NCBI GenBank assembly: GCA_965119745.1
Contig: OZ221973.1
Span: 2,046,001 to 2,110,000 of the forward strand
Length of the DNA: 64,000 bases
DNA from: CAJFUR01 sp904420575
Lineage (GTDB): Bacteria; Actinomycetota; Coriobacteriia; Coriobacteriales; Eggerthellaceae
Direction: 5' to 3'
The position numbers were made by a program, and so were the translations under genes. The notes under the pieces were generated by a model. The model had not been told where the DNA came from. It was given only the letters and a program-made list of their open reading frames with translations, and ran no database searches. Shown here piece after piece: positions 43,530 to 51,928 of the stretch (the stretch's first letter is position 1; each line of letters starts with the position of its first letter).

Positions 43530-44762
43530 ATGGCATTGCCGCCCCAGATCAATTCCGTGAAGATGCCGGACGCGGCCGTCGCGGAAGCCACGCGGCCGCG
43601 CAAGGCCTCCCGCTTCAACCTGCCGTTCTTGATCGTCGTGGCCCTGCTGGTGGGCTATGGGCTTTTGGTGGTGTGGTCGGCCGTCGCGAACGACCCGGAC
43701 TACCGCTTCTCGCGACAGCTTTCCGGCGCGGCGGTGGGCGCGGTGTGCATGCTTTTGCTGTGGCAGGTGGATTACCGGCGCCTGGGCGATCTGTGGGTCG
43801 TCTTCCTGGTGGTGAACGTCGCGCTCATCCTCTCGCCCCATATCCCAGGGCTCGGCACCGACGCCGGCATGGGCGCCATGTCGTGGATCAAGGTGGGCAT
43901 CCAGGTGCAGCCCGGCGAGTTCGCGAAGGTGACCGTCGTGCTGTTGGCGGCGAGCCTGGTGGCCCGCTATGGCGGCCAGCTGGACCAGGTACGCGAATAT
44001 CTGAAGGTGCTGGGCGTCCTGCTGATCCCGTTTCTGTGCATCATGACGCAGCCCGACCTGGGGACGGGGCTCGTCTACCTGTTCATTTCGGCGATGGCGC
44101 TCATCATGGGCGGCGCGCGTCCGAAGTTCCTGCTCGTCACGCTGGTGGTGGGCATTCTGGCCATCGTGGCCGTGTTCCTGGTGGACGAGTTCGTGTTCAA
44201 GTACGAGAAGTCGCCGGGCGTCTACGAGTACAAGCTGCTCAAGAACTATCAGCGCAACCGCCTGCTCGTGTTCCTGAACCCCGATTCCGACGTGACGAGC
44301 GAAGGCTGGAACCTCAAGCAGGCCCAGATCGCCATCGGGTCGGGCGGACTGTTCGGCAAAGGGCTTTTGAACGCCACGCAATCCACGCACGGCTTTTTGC
44401 CGGAGGCGCCCACCGACTTCATCTTCTGCGTGCTGGCCGAAGAACTCGGGTTTTTCGGTGTAGCGGCCCTGCTGGCCCTGTACGTGTCGCTCATTCTGAT
44501 ATGCTTTCGGATCGCAAGCTCATCCAACGATCTGTTCGGCATGCTCATCGTCATGTGCATCGTGGGGATGTGGCTGTTCCAAATACTTGAGAACATCGGC
44601 ATGACCTGCGGGCTCATGCCCATTACCGGCATACCGCTGCCGTTTGTGAGCTACGGGTCGTCGTTCATGGTCGTGAACTTCATGATGCTCGGGCTCATCG
44701 GGTCGGTATGGTCCCACAACAACGCGAGCGGAAAGAAGGGCGGCTATGCAACTCCCCATTGA
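43530..44762 (+). CDS. rodA: Peptidoglycan polymerase RodA (SEDS family)
   Basis: The 410-residue SEDS glycosyltransferase has about ten membrane helices. Family motifs are present: QPDLGTGLVY, NRLLVFLNPDSD with QAQIAIGSGGLFGKGL, FCVLAEELGF with the catalytic-loop acidic residue, and GLMPITGIPLPFVSYGSS. It polymerises glycan strands with its partner PBP2, encoded just upstream. AAGGAGG lies about ten bases before ATG 43530. The downstream gene overlaps its end by 17 bases. Confidence 0.94.
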   Translation: MALPPQINSVKMPDAAVAEATRPRKASRFNLPFLIVVALLVGYGLLVVWSAVANDPDYRFSRQLSGAAVGAVCMLLLWQVDYRRLGDLWVVFLVVNVALILSPHIPGLGTDAGMGAMSWIKVGIQVQPGEFAKVTVVLLAASLVARYGGQLDQVREYLKVLGVLLIPFLCIMTQPDLGTGLVYLFISAMALIMGGARPKFLLVTLVVGILAIVAVFLVDEFVFKYEKSPGVYEYKLLKNYQRNRLLVFLNPDSDVTSEGWNLKQAQIAIGSGGLFGKGLLNATQSTHGFLPEAPTDFIFCVLAEELGFFGVAALLALYVSLILICFRIASSSNDLFGMLIVMCIVGMWLFQILENIGMTCGLMPITGIPLPFVSYGSSFMVVNFMMLGLIGSVWSHNNASGKKGGYATPH

Positions 44763-46002
44763 CGTGAAGGCGGTCATCGACGAGGCCATGGACATCGAGG
44801 GTGCGCGCACGACGCCGCTTTCGGTGAGCGTCTACATCGACGACTCGGCGCCAGGCGACCTGATCGGGCACGTGCGCAGCGCGTTCGCGAGCGCGAGCGC
44901 CCACACGCGCGTGACCATCGGCTATCTGGACGAGCGTCCCATGGCCCCGTTCCCGGGCGACGACATGGCGGTCCTGGTGGCCGGGCTGTCCGAGCGCATC
45001 GGCGAGCATGCGGCCGCCCTGCGCGCGGCGGGCGTGCCCGTCATGGTGGCGACCACGCTGCCCCGCCTGGTGGAGAGCATCGCCGAGGCGGCCGGCGCCC
45101 CCATTCCTCACGGAGACGTGGTGGCGCCGGAGGCTCCGCACGGACGGCTGCTCGGCTGCGGGCGCGATGCTCAGGCCGTGGCCGTCGGCGCGGAGGCCGA
45201 CGCTGCGGGCGACGCTGCGGAACCCGCGCTGCTCGACCAGCGGGCCGCCGCGCTGCTCGACCGCCGCATGGGGGAGTGGATCATCGATGCCTGCCGCGAC
45301 AAGCGCCTCGCGTTCGCCTTGGCGTTCCCCTTCGTGCGCCGGCCGCTGTCGGTCGACGCCGTGAACGCCACCGCCGTGCAGAACGCGGGCGTGGGCCTGG
45401 TGGTGTTCATCCCGGGCGCCGACCTGCCCATCATGACCCTCAACCAGGCGAAGATGCTGCTCCAGATCGCGGCCGCCTACGGCGAGCCGTTGGGCAAGGA
45501 GCGCGTGAAGGAGCTGGCGGCCGTCGTGGGAGGCGCGTTCGCCTGCCGCAGCGTGGCGCGCCAGATCGTGGCCTTCGTGCCGGCGCTGGGCTGGGCCGTC
45601 AAGGCGGCCATCGGATATGCGGGCACTCTTGCCATGGGCCGCGCGGCCATCGAGTACTTCGAGGACGGCGGCAACGTGTCCGGCCTCGTGGGCGTCGTGT
45701 CCGCCGCGCGCGACAAGGTGGTGGACGCTGCAGCGGCCGCGCGCACGTGCCTGAACGAGCCTGCGGGCGGGCAGGCCGCGCCCGCCGCACCCGCGCCCGA
45801 GCCGCCTGCTCGCCGCGTCGCGAACGCCGCGCGCACCGCAGCGGGCCGCGTGCAGGACGTCGCGCGCAACGCCGTGCCGCTCGCCAAGTCGGTGGTGGGC
45901 GCGGGCGTGGAGGCCGCCGGGGCGGATGCCGGTGCCGTGGCGACCACGGCCGCCGCGGCCGCGTTCGGCGCCGCGAAGTCGCGGCTGCGCGGCCGTCGCT
46001 GA
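44746..46002 (+). CDS. DUF697-domain membrane-associated protein
   Basis: The 418-residue product has an N-terminal domain of unknown type (1-140) containing SVYIDDSAPG and MAVLVAGLSE. A DUF697-like region follows (about 215-310), with LNQAKMLLQIAAAYGE, KELAAVVGGAFACRSVARQIVAFVPALGWAVKA and YFEDG. The last 110 residues are Ala/Pro-rich. DUF697 proteins are membrane-associated proteins of uncertain function. The first domain's alternation of strands and helices could be a Rossmann-like fold without a visible P-loop. It overlaps rodA by 17 bases in another frame, so it belongs to the cell-shape transcription unit. A role near the wall machinery is inference. Confidence 0.75.
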   Translation: MQLPIDVKAVIDEAMDIEGARTTPLSVSVYIDDSAPGDLIGHVRSAFASASAHTRVTIGYLDERPMAPFPGDDMAVLVAGLSERIGEHAAALRAAGVPVMVATTLPRLVESIAEAAGAPIPHGDVVAPEAPHGRLLGCGRDAQAVAVGAEADAAGDAAEPALLDQRAAALLDRRMGEWIIDACRDKRLAFALAFPFVRRPLSVDAVNATAVQNAGVGLVVFIPGADLPIMTLNQAKMLLQIAAAYGEPLGKERVKELAAVVGGAFACRSVARQIVAFVPALGWAVKAAIGYAGTLAMGRAAIEYFEDGGNVSGLVGVVSAARDKVVDAAAAARTCLNEPAGGQAAPAAPAPEPPARRVANAARTAAGRVQDVARNAVPLAKSVVGAGVEAAGADAGAVATTAAAAAFGAAKSRLRGRR

Positions 46003-46048
46003 GCGTGCGGCAAGGATCACGGCGCACCGACGGGGAAGCGAGGGACTC

Positions 46049-47917
46049 ATGACCGATCTATGGCCGCGCCTCGAGCGGCTGCTTGCGCATGTCGAACGTC
46101 CGGCACGCTATCTGGACCACGAATGGGGCTGCGTGCGCAAGGCACAGGCCGACTTCGTGTTCTGCATGGTGTATCCCGACACCTACGAGCTCGGTCAGGC
46201 GAACCAGGCCGTGCGCATCCTGACGAACGTCGTCAACGCGACCGAGCATCTGCGCGCCGAGCGCGCCTTCCTGCCCGCCGTTGACCTCATCGACCTCATG
46301 CGCGAGGACGGGCTTCCGCTGTTCTCGCTCGAAAGCTGCGCGCCGGTGCGCGAGTTCGACGCCGTCGGCATCACGCTGCCGCACGAGCTGGCCGCCACCA
46401 ACGTGCTGGAGACGCTGGATCTGGCGGGCATCCCGCTGCGCGCCGAAGACCGCGGCGAGGACGACCCCTTCGTGCTCGGCGGCGGCCCGTGCGCCTTCAA
46501 CCCGGAACCCTACGCCCCGTTCTTCGACGCCGTGCTCGTGGGCGAAGGCGAGGAATCGGTGCCCGAGGCGCTGCTGGAGGTGCGCCGCCTGCGCGCGCAA
46601 GGCGCCTCCCGCCATGACGTCCTGCGCGCGCTGGCGCTGCTTCCCGGCTGCTACGTGCCGTCGCTCTATCGTTGGCGCGACGAGGCGTGGGCGCAGGAAA
46701 CGGGCGTGTGGATCGAGCCTCTGGAGGCGGGCCTGCCGACGCGCATCGAGAAGCGCCTGTTCGCAGGTTTTGCCGAAAGTCCCGGGTGGGAGCCGTGCAT
46801 CGTGCCGTACACCGAGGTGGTGCACGACCGGCTGAACGTGGAGGTGCTGCGCGGCTGCGCACGCGGCTGCCGCTTCTGCCAGGCGGGCATGATGTACCGC
46901 CCTGTGCGCGAGCGCTCGGCCGACAACGTGGTGGCCTCCGTGATGCAGGGCCTGGCTGAAACCGGCTACGACGAGGTGAGCCTGACCTCGCTCTCGTCCA
47001 CCGACCATTCGCAGATCGCCGAGATCCTCACGCGGCTGAACCGCTCCTGCGACGACAAGGGCATACGCATATCGGTGCCCTCGCAGCGTCTCGACGCGTT
47101 CGGCGTGGACATGGCGGGGCTCGTGGCTGGACAGAAGAAGGGTGGGCTCACGTTCGCGCCCGAAGCCGGAACGCAGCGCCTGCGCGACGTCATCAACAAG
47201 AACGTCACGGAGGACGACCTGTTCGGCGCCATCGACGCGGCCTTCGCGGCGGGATGGCGGCGCTGCAAGCTGTACTTCATGATCGGCCTGCCCACCGAGA
47301 CCGACGACGACATCAAGGGCATCGCCTCGCTCGCGCAGCGCGCCTACGACCGCGCGAAGGCCGCCGTGCCGCCCGAGCAGCGCGGCAACGTGCGCGTGGG
47401 CGTGTCGTGCGCGCTGTTCGTGCCGAAGGCGCAGACGCCGTTCCAATGGGACGGCCAGATACCGCGTGAGGAGGCCCTGCGGCGCGTGGGGCTTCTGCGG
47501 CGCAGCGTGAAGTACAAGGCCGTCGACGTGCATTGGCACGACCCGGAGACCAGTTTCATCGAGGCCGTCATGAGCCGTGCAGGCCGCGAGGCCGCCGACT
47601 GGGTGGAGGCTGCCTGGCGCCGTGGCGCGCGGTTCGACGCCTGGTCGGAACTGTTCCGCGAAGAGGCTTGGCGCGACGCGGCTCAGGAGGTGGGCATCGA
47701 CGTGGCGGCCTTGGCCGAAACGTCCTTCGACCCGTCCCGCGTCATGCCGTGGGCGCACGTGTCCACCGGCGTGTCCACGCGTTTCCTGGCGCTGGAGCGC
47801 CGCCGCGCCGCCGAGGGCGCCGTCACGCCCGACTGCACCTTCGGGGACTGCACCGGCTGCGGCGCCTGCCCGGCCCTCGATGCCGAAAACGAGCTCGTGG
47901 AGGTGCGCCATGGCTGA
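46049..47917 (+). CDS. B12-binding-type radical SAM protein (TIGR03960-like)
   Basis: The 622-residue product has the radical SAM signature C270, C274, C277 (CARGCRFC) after a B12-binding-like N-terminal domain (DTYELGQANQAVRIL; FDAVGITLPHELAATNVL; FVLGGGPCAFNPEP). A long C-terminal part follows, with GGLTFAPEAGTQRLRD and YFMIGLPTETDDDIKG. It ends in a cysteine-rich CTGCGAC segment that could hold another cluster. In many anaerobes this protein is paired, as here, with a DUF2344 protein and often precedes the L21/L27 ribosomal genes. The substrate is unknown. GAAGCGAGGGA precedes ATG 46049. It overlaps the next gene by eight bases. Confidence 0.88.
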   Translation: MTDLWPRLERLLAHVERPARYLDHEWGCVRKAQADFVFCMVYPDTYELGQANQAVRILTNVVNATEHLRAERAFLPAVDLIDLMREDGLPLFSLESCAPVREFDAVGITLPHELAATNVLETLDLAGIPLRAEDRGEDDPFVLGGGPCAFNPEPYAPFFDAVLVGEGEESVPEALLEVRRLRAQGASRHDVLRALALLPGCYVPSLYRWRDEAWAQETGVWIEPLEAGLPTRIEKRLFAGFAESPGWEPCIVPYTEVVHDRLNVEVLRGCARGCRFCQAGMMYRPVRERSADNVVASVMQGLAETGYDEVSLTSLSSTDHSQIAEILTRLNRSCDDKGIRISVPSQRLDAFGVDMAGLVAGQKKGGLTFAPEAGTQRLRDVINKNVTEDDLFGAIDAAFAAGWRRCKLYFMIGLPTETDDDIKGIASLAQRAYDRAKAAVPPEQRGNVRVGVSCALFVPKAQTPFQWDGQIPREEALRRVGLLRRSVKYKAVDVHWHDPETSFIEAVMSRAGREAADWVEAAWRRGARFDAWSELFREEAWRDAAQEVGIDVAALAETSFDPSRVMPWAHVSTGVSTRFLALERRRAAEGAVTPDCTFGDCTGCGACPALDAENELVEVRHG

Positions 47918-48641
47918 TCCCCGCCTGTTCAGGCTGCGCGTGACGTTCTGCAAGCAGGGACGCCTCGCGCTGCTTTCCCACCTGGAGGTGGCGCGCGCGC
48001 TCGAACGTGCCGTGCGGCGTGCGGGCCTGCCCTACGCCGTGAGCCAAGGGTTCTCTCCGCACATGAGGATCGCCTTCGGCGCCGCGCTGCCCGTGGGGGT
48101 GGGCGGCACGCGCGAATGCTTCGATCTGCTGCTCGAACGCTACGTGTCGCCCGAGCGCGCGCTCGAGGCCCTGCAGGCGGCCAGCGCCCCGGACCTCATG
48201 GCGAAGTCGTGCGCGTACCTGGAGCCAACGGCCCCGGCCGCCTCGGTGGCGTTTCCCGTGAGCACGTACCGCGCGCTGCTCTCGTGCTCGCCGCTGGAAC
48301 TGCCCGTGCCGCGCTCGCTCGAGGTCGTGCGCAAGAAGAAGCGCAAGACGCTCGTGGTGGACGACTTCCTGGTGGGGGAGATGGAGCTGGCCGGCGCCGT
48401 GGTCACGTTCACGCTGGAGGCGAAGCCCACGGGGTCCCTGCGCCCCGACGTGCTGCTCTCGGCGTGCATGGACGCCTACAACGAGGATCCTCATGCGCGC
48501 GATGCCGAAGGGTTCTCGCTGGTTGCGCAAGCCACGCCCTCGGTCATGGAAGCCGCGCCCTGCGAAGAGTGCGAACGGCTGCGCGTCGTGTCCGTCACGC
48601 GCATCGACCAGAAGGCTGCGGACGGCCGCACGCGCGCCTGA
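47910..48641 (+). CDS. DUF2344 (TIGR03936) radical SAM-associated protein
   Basis: The 243-residue product starts FRLRVTFCKQGRLALLSHLEVARALERAVRRAGLP and continues QGFSPHMRIAFGAALPVGVGG, the DUF2344 pattern. The protein is nearly always encoded with, or fused to, the TIGR03960-type radical SAM protein. It may be a substrate- or RNA-binding partner, but its function is unknown. ATG 47910 overlaps the end of the radical SAM gene by eight bases. The usual downstream ribonuclease G and L21/L27 genes are absent here; instead a convergent gene follows. Confidence 0.88.
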   Translation: MADPRLFRLRVTFCKQGRLALLSHLEVARALERAVRRAGLPYAVSQGFSPHMRIAFGAALPVGVGGTRECFDLLLERYVSPERALEALQAASAPDLMAKSCAYLEPTAPAASVAFPVSTYRALLSCSPLELPVPRSLEVVRKKKRKTLVVDDFLVGEMELAGAVVTFTLEAKPTGSLRPDVLLSACMDAYNEDPHARDAEGFSLVAQATPSVMEAAPCEECERLRVVSVTRIDQKAADGRTRA

Positions 48642-48642
48642 G

Positions 48643-48670
48643 GACGCCGGAGGCTCAGGCCTCCGGCGTC
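48643..48670. terminator. Bidirectional hairpin overlapping a stop codon
   Basis: GACGCCGGAGG (48643-48653) pairs perfectly with CCTCCGGCGTC (48660-48670). The minus-strand gene's stop codon lies in the loop and the + strand gene ends two bases before the hairpin. One compact hairpin thus serves both convergent genes. Confidence 0.6.
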
Positions 48671-49881
48671 ACAAGGTCCCAGAAGGCCGACTGCTTCTTC
48701 GCCTTCTCCAGCACGTCGGCCGGGACGACGGCGTCGTGCCACCCGCGCGAGATGCTGCCTTCGCCGTCGCTGACGGCGAAGGTCACGCCCAGCACGATCC
48801 TTCCTTGCGGGTCGACATAGAACGTCGCGGACACGCGGTCGCCGTGGTCCTGTGCTCCCTCGCCCCTGAGGGCGCGCACGAATTCGTCGCGTCCCCACAG
48901 GCCGAGCGTGAACTCGGCGTTCTCGTCCGAGGCCAAGAAGTCGTCCGCCCATGCGTTCGCCATGTCTTCGGTCAAGGTCAGGACCGAATCAAGCTCGAAG
49001 GACTCGCCGGTGGACAAATCGACGTTCACGCACCGCAGCGCCTCGTATTCGGAATATGCGCTGCCGATCAGGTAATGGTCGGCGAAGGCGATGCTCGCGA
49101 AGCCGTCGTCGTTGTACGTGACGGCATAGTCCACTTCGCTTGACAGCAGCGCGTCGCAGCCCGCCGGCACGCCGGAGAACGGAGCCCCTTCGGCCACCTT
49201 TGCGGCGTGGCGCATGTTCGTCCGCGCATCCTTGTCCGGTTCGAAGTAGTAGCGGTCGGGAACGGTCATGGCTGCGTCGCGGATGGCTCCGTTGGCGGCG
49301 TCCAGATGGTCGAAATCGCCTTCGAACCGGGGGTAGGCCACGTCGAAGTCCATATGCACCCGCAGGCCGTAGGCGCTCATGTCCTCGTCGAACTGCTGTG
49401 AGAACGTCTCTTCCGCAACCGCGTAGCCCGCCGACGGGTCCCATCCATGAGGAAGCCCTTTCGCGCCCATCTCGTCCGTGGCCGCCGCATCCGAGCCCTT
49501 CGCGTCCGCGTCCCCACCTTGGCCGACGTCCGGAATCGAGGGAGGACCGATCGGCGCGGCAGCGCCGCCCCCGCCCGCCGTCGGGGGAGCGGCCGCTTCC
49601 TGGCGCAGCTGCGCGAAGCCGTCGGCCGCGCGCGCGAGGACGTCCGCGCCGACCGCGACCATGCAGAACACCGCCGCCGCGACGACCAGGCAGCCGCCCA
49701 CGGCGATGGCAACGGCAACGGCCTTCGGCGTCTTCTTCGGGGAGGGCTCCCACGGAGCCGGATACGGGTCGGTGCCGCCATTCTGCCCGGGAACCGGGGG
49801 CGGGCCGAAGACCCCGGCCGGCATCGGCGGCTGGCCGCCTGGTCGTCCGGGGGACGATGGGGGGAGTTGCCGGTCGGTCAC
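48655..49881 (-). CDS. Membrane-anchored protein with DUF3298/RsiV-like external domain
   Basis: The 408-residue product has a proline-rich cytoplasmic start (1-48; PPSSPGRPGGQPPMP) and one transmembrane helix (about 53-78, AVAVAIAVGGCLVVAAAVF). A Gly/Ala-rich linker leads to a folded external domain (about 160-400). YNDDGFASIAFADHYLIGSAYSEYEALRCVNVDLSTGESFEL resembles DUF3298-type domains found in RsiV and related surface proteins. The true role is not recognised. Nothing nearby is a sigma factor, so an anti-sigma role is not supported. A GGAGGG-like purine run precedes the ATG. It is convergent with the DUF2344 gene. Confidence 0.72.
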   Translation of the reverse strand: MTDRQLPPSSPGRPGGQPPMPAGVFGPPPVPGQNGGTDPYPAPWEPSPKKTPKAVAVAIAVGGCLVVAAAVFCMVAVGADVLARAADGFAQLRQEAAAPPTAGGGGAAAPIGPPSIPDVGQGGDADAKGSDAAATDEMGAKGLPHGWDPSAGYAVAEETFSQQFDEDMSAYGLRVHMDFDVAYPRFEGDFDHLDAANGAIRDAAMTVPDRYYFEPDKDARTNMRHAAKVAEGAPFSGVPAGCDALLSSEVDYAVTYNDDGFASIAFADHYLIGSAYSEYEALRCVNVDLSTGESFELDSVLTLTEDMANAWADDFLASDENAEFTLGLWGRDEFVRALRGEGAQDHGDRVSATFYVDPQGRIVLGVTFAVSDGEGSISRGWHDAVVPADVLEKAKKQSAFWDLVTPEA

Positions 49882-50017
49882 GATACCCTCCTTTGTTTCG
49901 CGATGCGGCTTCTTCGTGTTGCAAGCCTGTTTGTCAGGGTATCCGATTCGAGCCCCTGCCGCAATGGGCGGCGTTTGGAGAGCGGGGACGGAAGGCAGGG
50001 CCGGAGCCGGCGGTCCG

Positions 50018-50045
50018 AAAACAAAATCACCGCCATGAGGCGGTG
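50018..50045 (-). terminator. Terminator of tRNA-Asp
   Basis: On the minus strand CACCGCC-TCAT-GGCGGTG (50045-50028) is followed by ATTTTGTTTT. Confidence 0.85.
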
Positions 50046-50058
50046 ACGAGGATTTCGA

Positions 50059-50135
<77 letters not shown>

Positions 50136-50216
50136 GTGCTTTAGCAGCGACGGTTATTCTACTGGTAAAACGAGAAGCGCGCAATACCCTATTTCAGAAA
50201 ATTCGCTCAGCTTTCG

Positions 50217-50293
50217 TGGGGAGGCCTGCAGGATCCCGAGGCGGCTCTTGGGGAGGCCGCCAGGATCCCGAGACGGCTCTTGGGGAGGCCTGC
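50217..50293. repeat. 32-bp tandem repeat
   Basis: TGGGGAGGCC begins units at 50217, 50249 and 50281, a strict 32-bp period. The first two units differ at only four positions and share CAGGATCCCGAG and CGGCTCT. The third breaks off after about 13 bases. Confidence 0.7.
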
Positions 50294-51021
50294 GGGTTCG
50301 CATGGATAGGCGTCGGGCGCAGGTTCGGCCCCGGTATGACGCGGCAGCCCGGACAACATGGCAAAATTCTTCGGGTTCGCGGTATCCGAGGCCGTATCCG
50401 AGGTGCTGGGGCTCGTTTGGCGGGGCAGTCCTTGCATAGCGCCTGGTTGCGAGAAAATCCTGAAAGAGCCACCCTCTCCCAGCACCTTGCATTCCGAGGA
50501 TTTTGCCAGATAGGGCAGGCTTCGGATGTGGTTTTGGGCCGTCGCGGCGGCGCATTCCGGTCGCCGCCGACGCTTGACCTTGGATTCCCGTCTTCCTACG
50601 CCCGTTCCGCCAAGGGCCGATCTCGGGTTCGTTTTGGGACGAGGCGAAAGGCGGCAATCGGGTGCGCCCTCCTTGTTGCCGTGCGAAACAGGGCGGCCCT
50701 TGCCGAGGCATCGACGCAAAGCCGAGTGGGGCTGCTGCACGCTCTGGACAAAAACGCCTTGATTCTTTATCTCATTCCGGAAATAATTGACAATGTATGC
50801 ATTTGAACAGGTGTTTTCTTGAAAGCTGACGTCCTGGAGGCTTCAGATGCTCCAGAATCTATGGAATGGAGTCGATTTTGTCCACGAGCTTCGCATCCGT
50901 GTCGGTCGACGGGCGTTTGTCGTGGGTGGCCTGCCAGGTTTCCACGGAGCAACGACGGACGGGTGGCGCGCCGGCCGGGCATCTGCCGGACACCAGAAAG
51001 AACCGAAAGCAAAACGAAGTG
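50294..51021. other. Gene-free tract before the MarR operon
   Basis: About 730 bases carry only short open frames on both strands with no ribosome sites or family resemblance. Short repeated words (TTCGGGTTC, CGCGGC) occur, but no clear element. It may be decayed coding or mobile DNA. Confidence 0.45.
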
Positions 51022-51061
51022 TTGCAAAATATTTAGCCGGTGATATAGTTTAGCAGCTAAA
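51022..51061 (+). promoter_or_regulatory. marR promoter with overlapping palindromic operator
   Basis: TTGCAA (51022-51027), a 16-nt spacer and TATAGT (51044-51049) form a good promoter in a locally AT-rich stretch. TTTAGC-A-GCTAAA (51049-51061) is a perfect dyad over the expected transcription start. A third half-site TTTAGC lies at 51032-51037 inside the spacer. This is the usual plan for MarR autorepression. Confidence 0.68.
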
Positions 51062-51076
51062 TTGTTATCGAGGAAC

Positions 51077-51928
51077 ATGACAGGAGGCGGAGTGGACGGA
51101 TCTTCGGAACAAAGCGTCGGGGCTTTCGGCTCGGCGTCCCAAGACGCCGCAGGCCCTGGCATGCCGGATTCCGGCGGGAGCGGCTCCTCCCTCGCGCCGG
51201 CAGCCGCCGATCTTGGTTCGCCCGTATCTGGTACGGGCGAAGCCTCCGGCACGCGGCCCGTCGCCGGCCTTGGCGAGGCGGACTCCTTGGCCTCGTCGCT
51301 CGAAGAGATGAAGGGCGACTTCGTCGATCTCATGAGAAGGCTTCACCAGGCACGCGCGACGTCGCGCACGGTGCCTGAGGGCGTGACCCCGGCAGAGGCG
51401 CGCGCCGTGCACGTGGTGTGGCTCATGAGCCGGCAGGGAGAGGCGGCGCGCCCAGGCAGCGTGGCCGCGCACATGCACACCACGCCGAGCGCTCTTTCCC
51501 AGATACTCAAATCGCTTGAGGAAAAGGGCCTGCTCGTGCGCCACCGCACGCGGGACGACTTTCGGGCCGTGGCGCTCGAGCTGACGGACGCGGGAAGCGC
51601 CGTGGCGCAGGAGACTGAGCGCTTGCACGTGGAGCACGCCAAAGCGGTCATCGCGTACGTGGGCGAAGAGGACTTCGCGCATCTGCTGCGCACCGTCGAC
51701 CGCATCCTCGAATTCCACGAGCAGGCGTCCGCCCACGCCACCGTTTCCGCTCTCGAAGGCGCCGTCCTGGAGTCTGCGGGCATGGCCTGCGGGCCTGGCT
51801 GCGCCGCGTGCGCTCCTGTGGGTGCGCCTGCAAGCCCCGTCGCATCCGGTCCCGCCGCCGCTTCCACGCCCGCCGCTTCCGCTCCCGTCCCCGTCGCCCC
51901 CTCCGAAGGAGGCCTTCCATGCGAATAG
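51077..51928 (+). CDS. MarR family regulator with cysteine-bearing C-terminal tail
   Basis: The 283-residue product has a long disordered N-terminus (1-70) and a MarR winged-helix core (about 75-210): GVTPAEARAVHVVWLMSRQGEAARPGSVAAHMHTTPSALSQILKSLEEKGLLVRHRTRDDFRAVALELTD in pattern. A tail then carries three cysteines in C-x3-C-x2-C spacing (ACGPGCAAC), followed by Ala/Pro-rich sequence. MarR proteins repress transport genes and respond to small ligands or oxidants; the cysteines could sense metal or redox state (inference). ATG 51077 was taken; GTG 51092, behind AGGAGG, is equally plausible. It overlaps the first ABC exporter gene by ten bases and presumably controls the operon through the palindrome at 51049. 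Confidence 0.82.
   Translation: MTGGGVDGSSEQSVGAFGSASQDAAGPGMPDSGGSGSSLAPAAADLGSPVSGTGEASGTRPVAGLGEADSLASSLEEMKGDFVDLMRRLHQARATSRTVPEGVTPAEARAVHVVWLMSRQGEAARPGSVAAHMHTTPSALSQILKSLEEKGLLVRHRTRDDFRAVALELTDAGSAVAQETERLHVEHAKAVIAYVGEEDFAHLLRTVDRILEFHEQASAHATVSALEGAVLESAGMACGPGCAACAPVGAPASPVASGPAAASTPAASAPVPVAPSEGGLPCE

Noticed and set aside
48655..49881. Anti-sigma factor (RsiV) assignment
   Set aside because: The external domain resembles DUF3298, but no sigma factor gene is adjacent and the cytoplasmic part is only a proline-rich arm.
50154..50740. Several overlapping minus-strand open frames upstream of marR
   Set aside because: No ribosome sites, no family resemblance, and sequence built partly on the 32-bp repeat.
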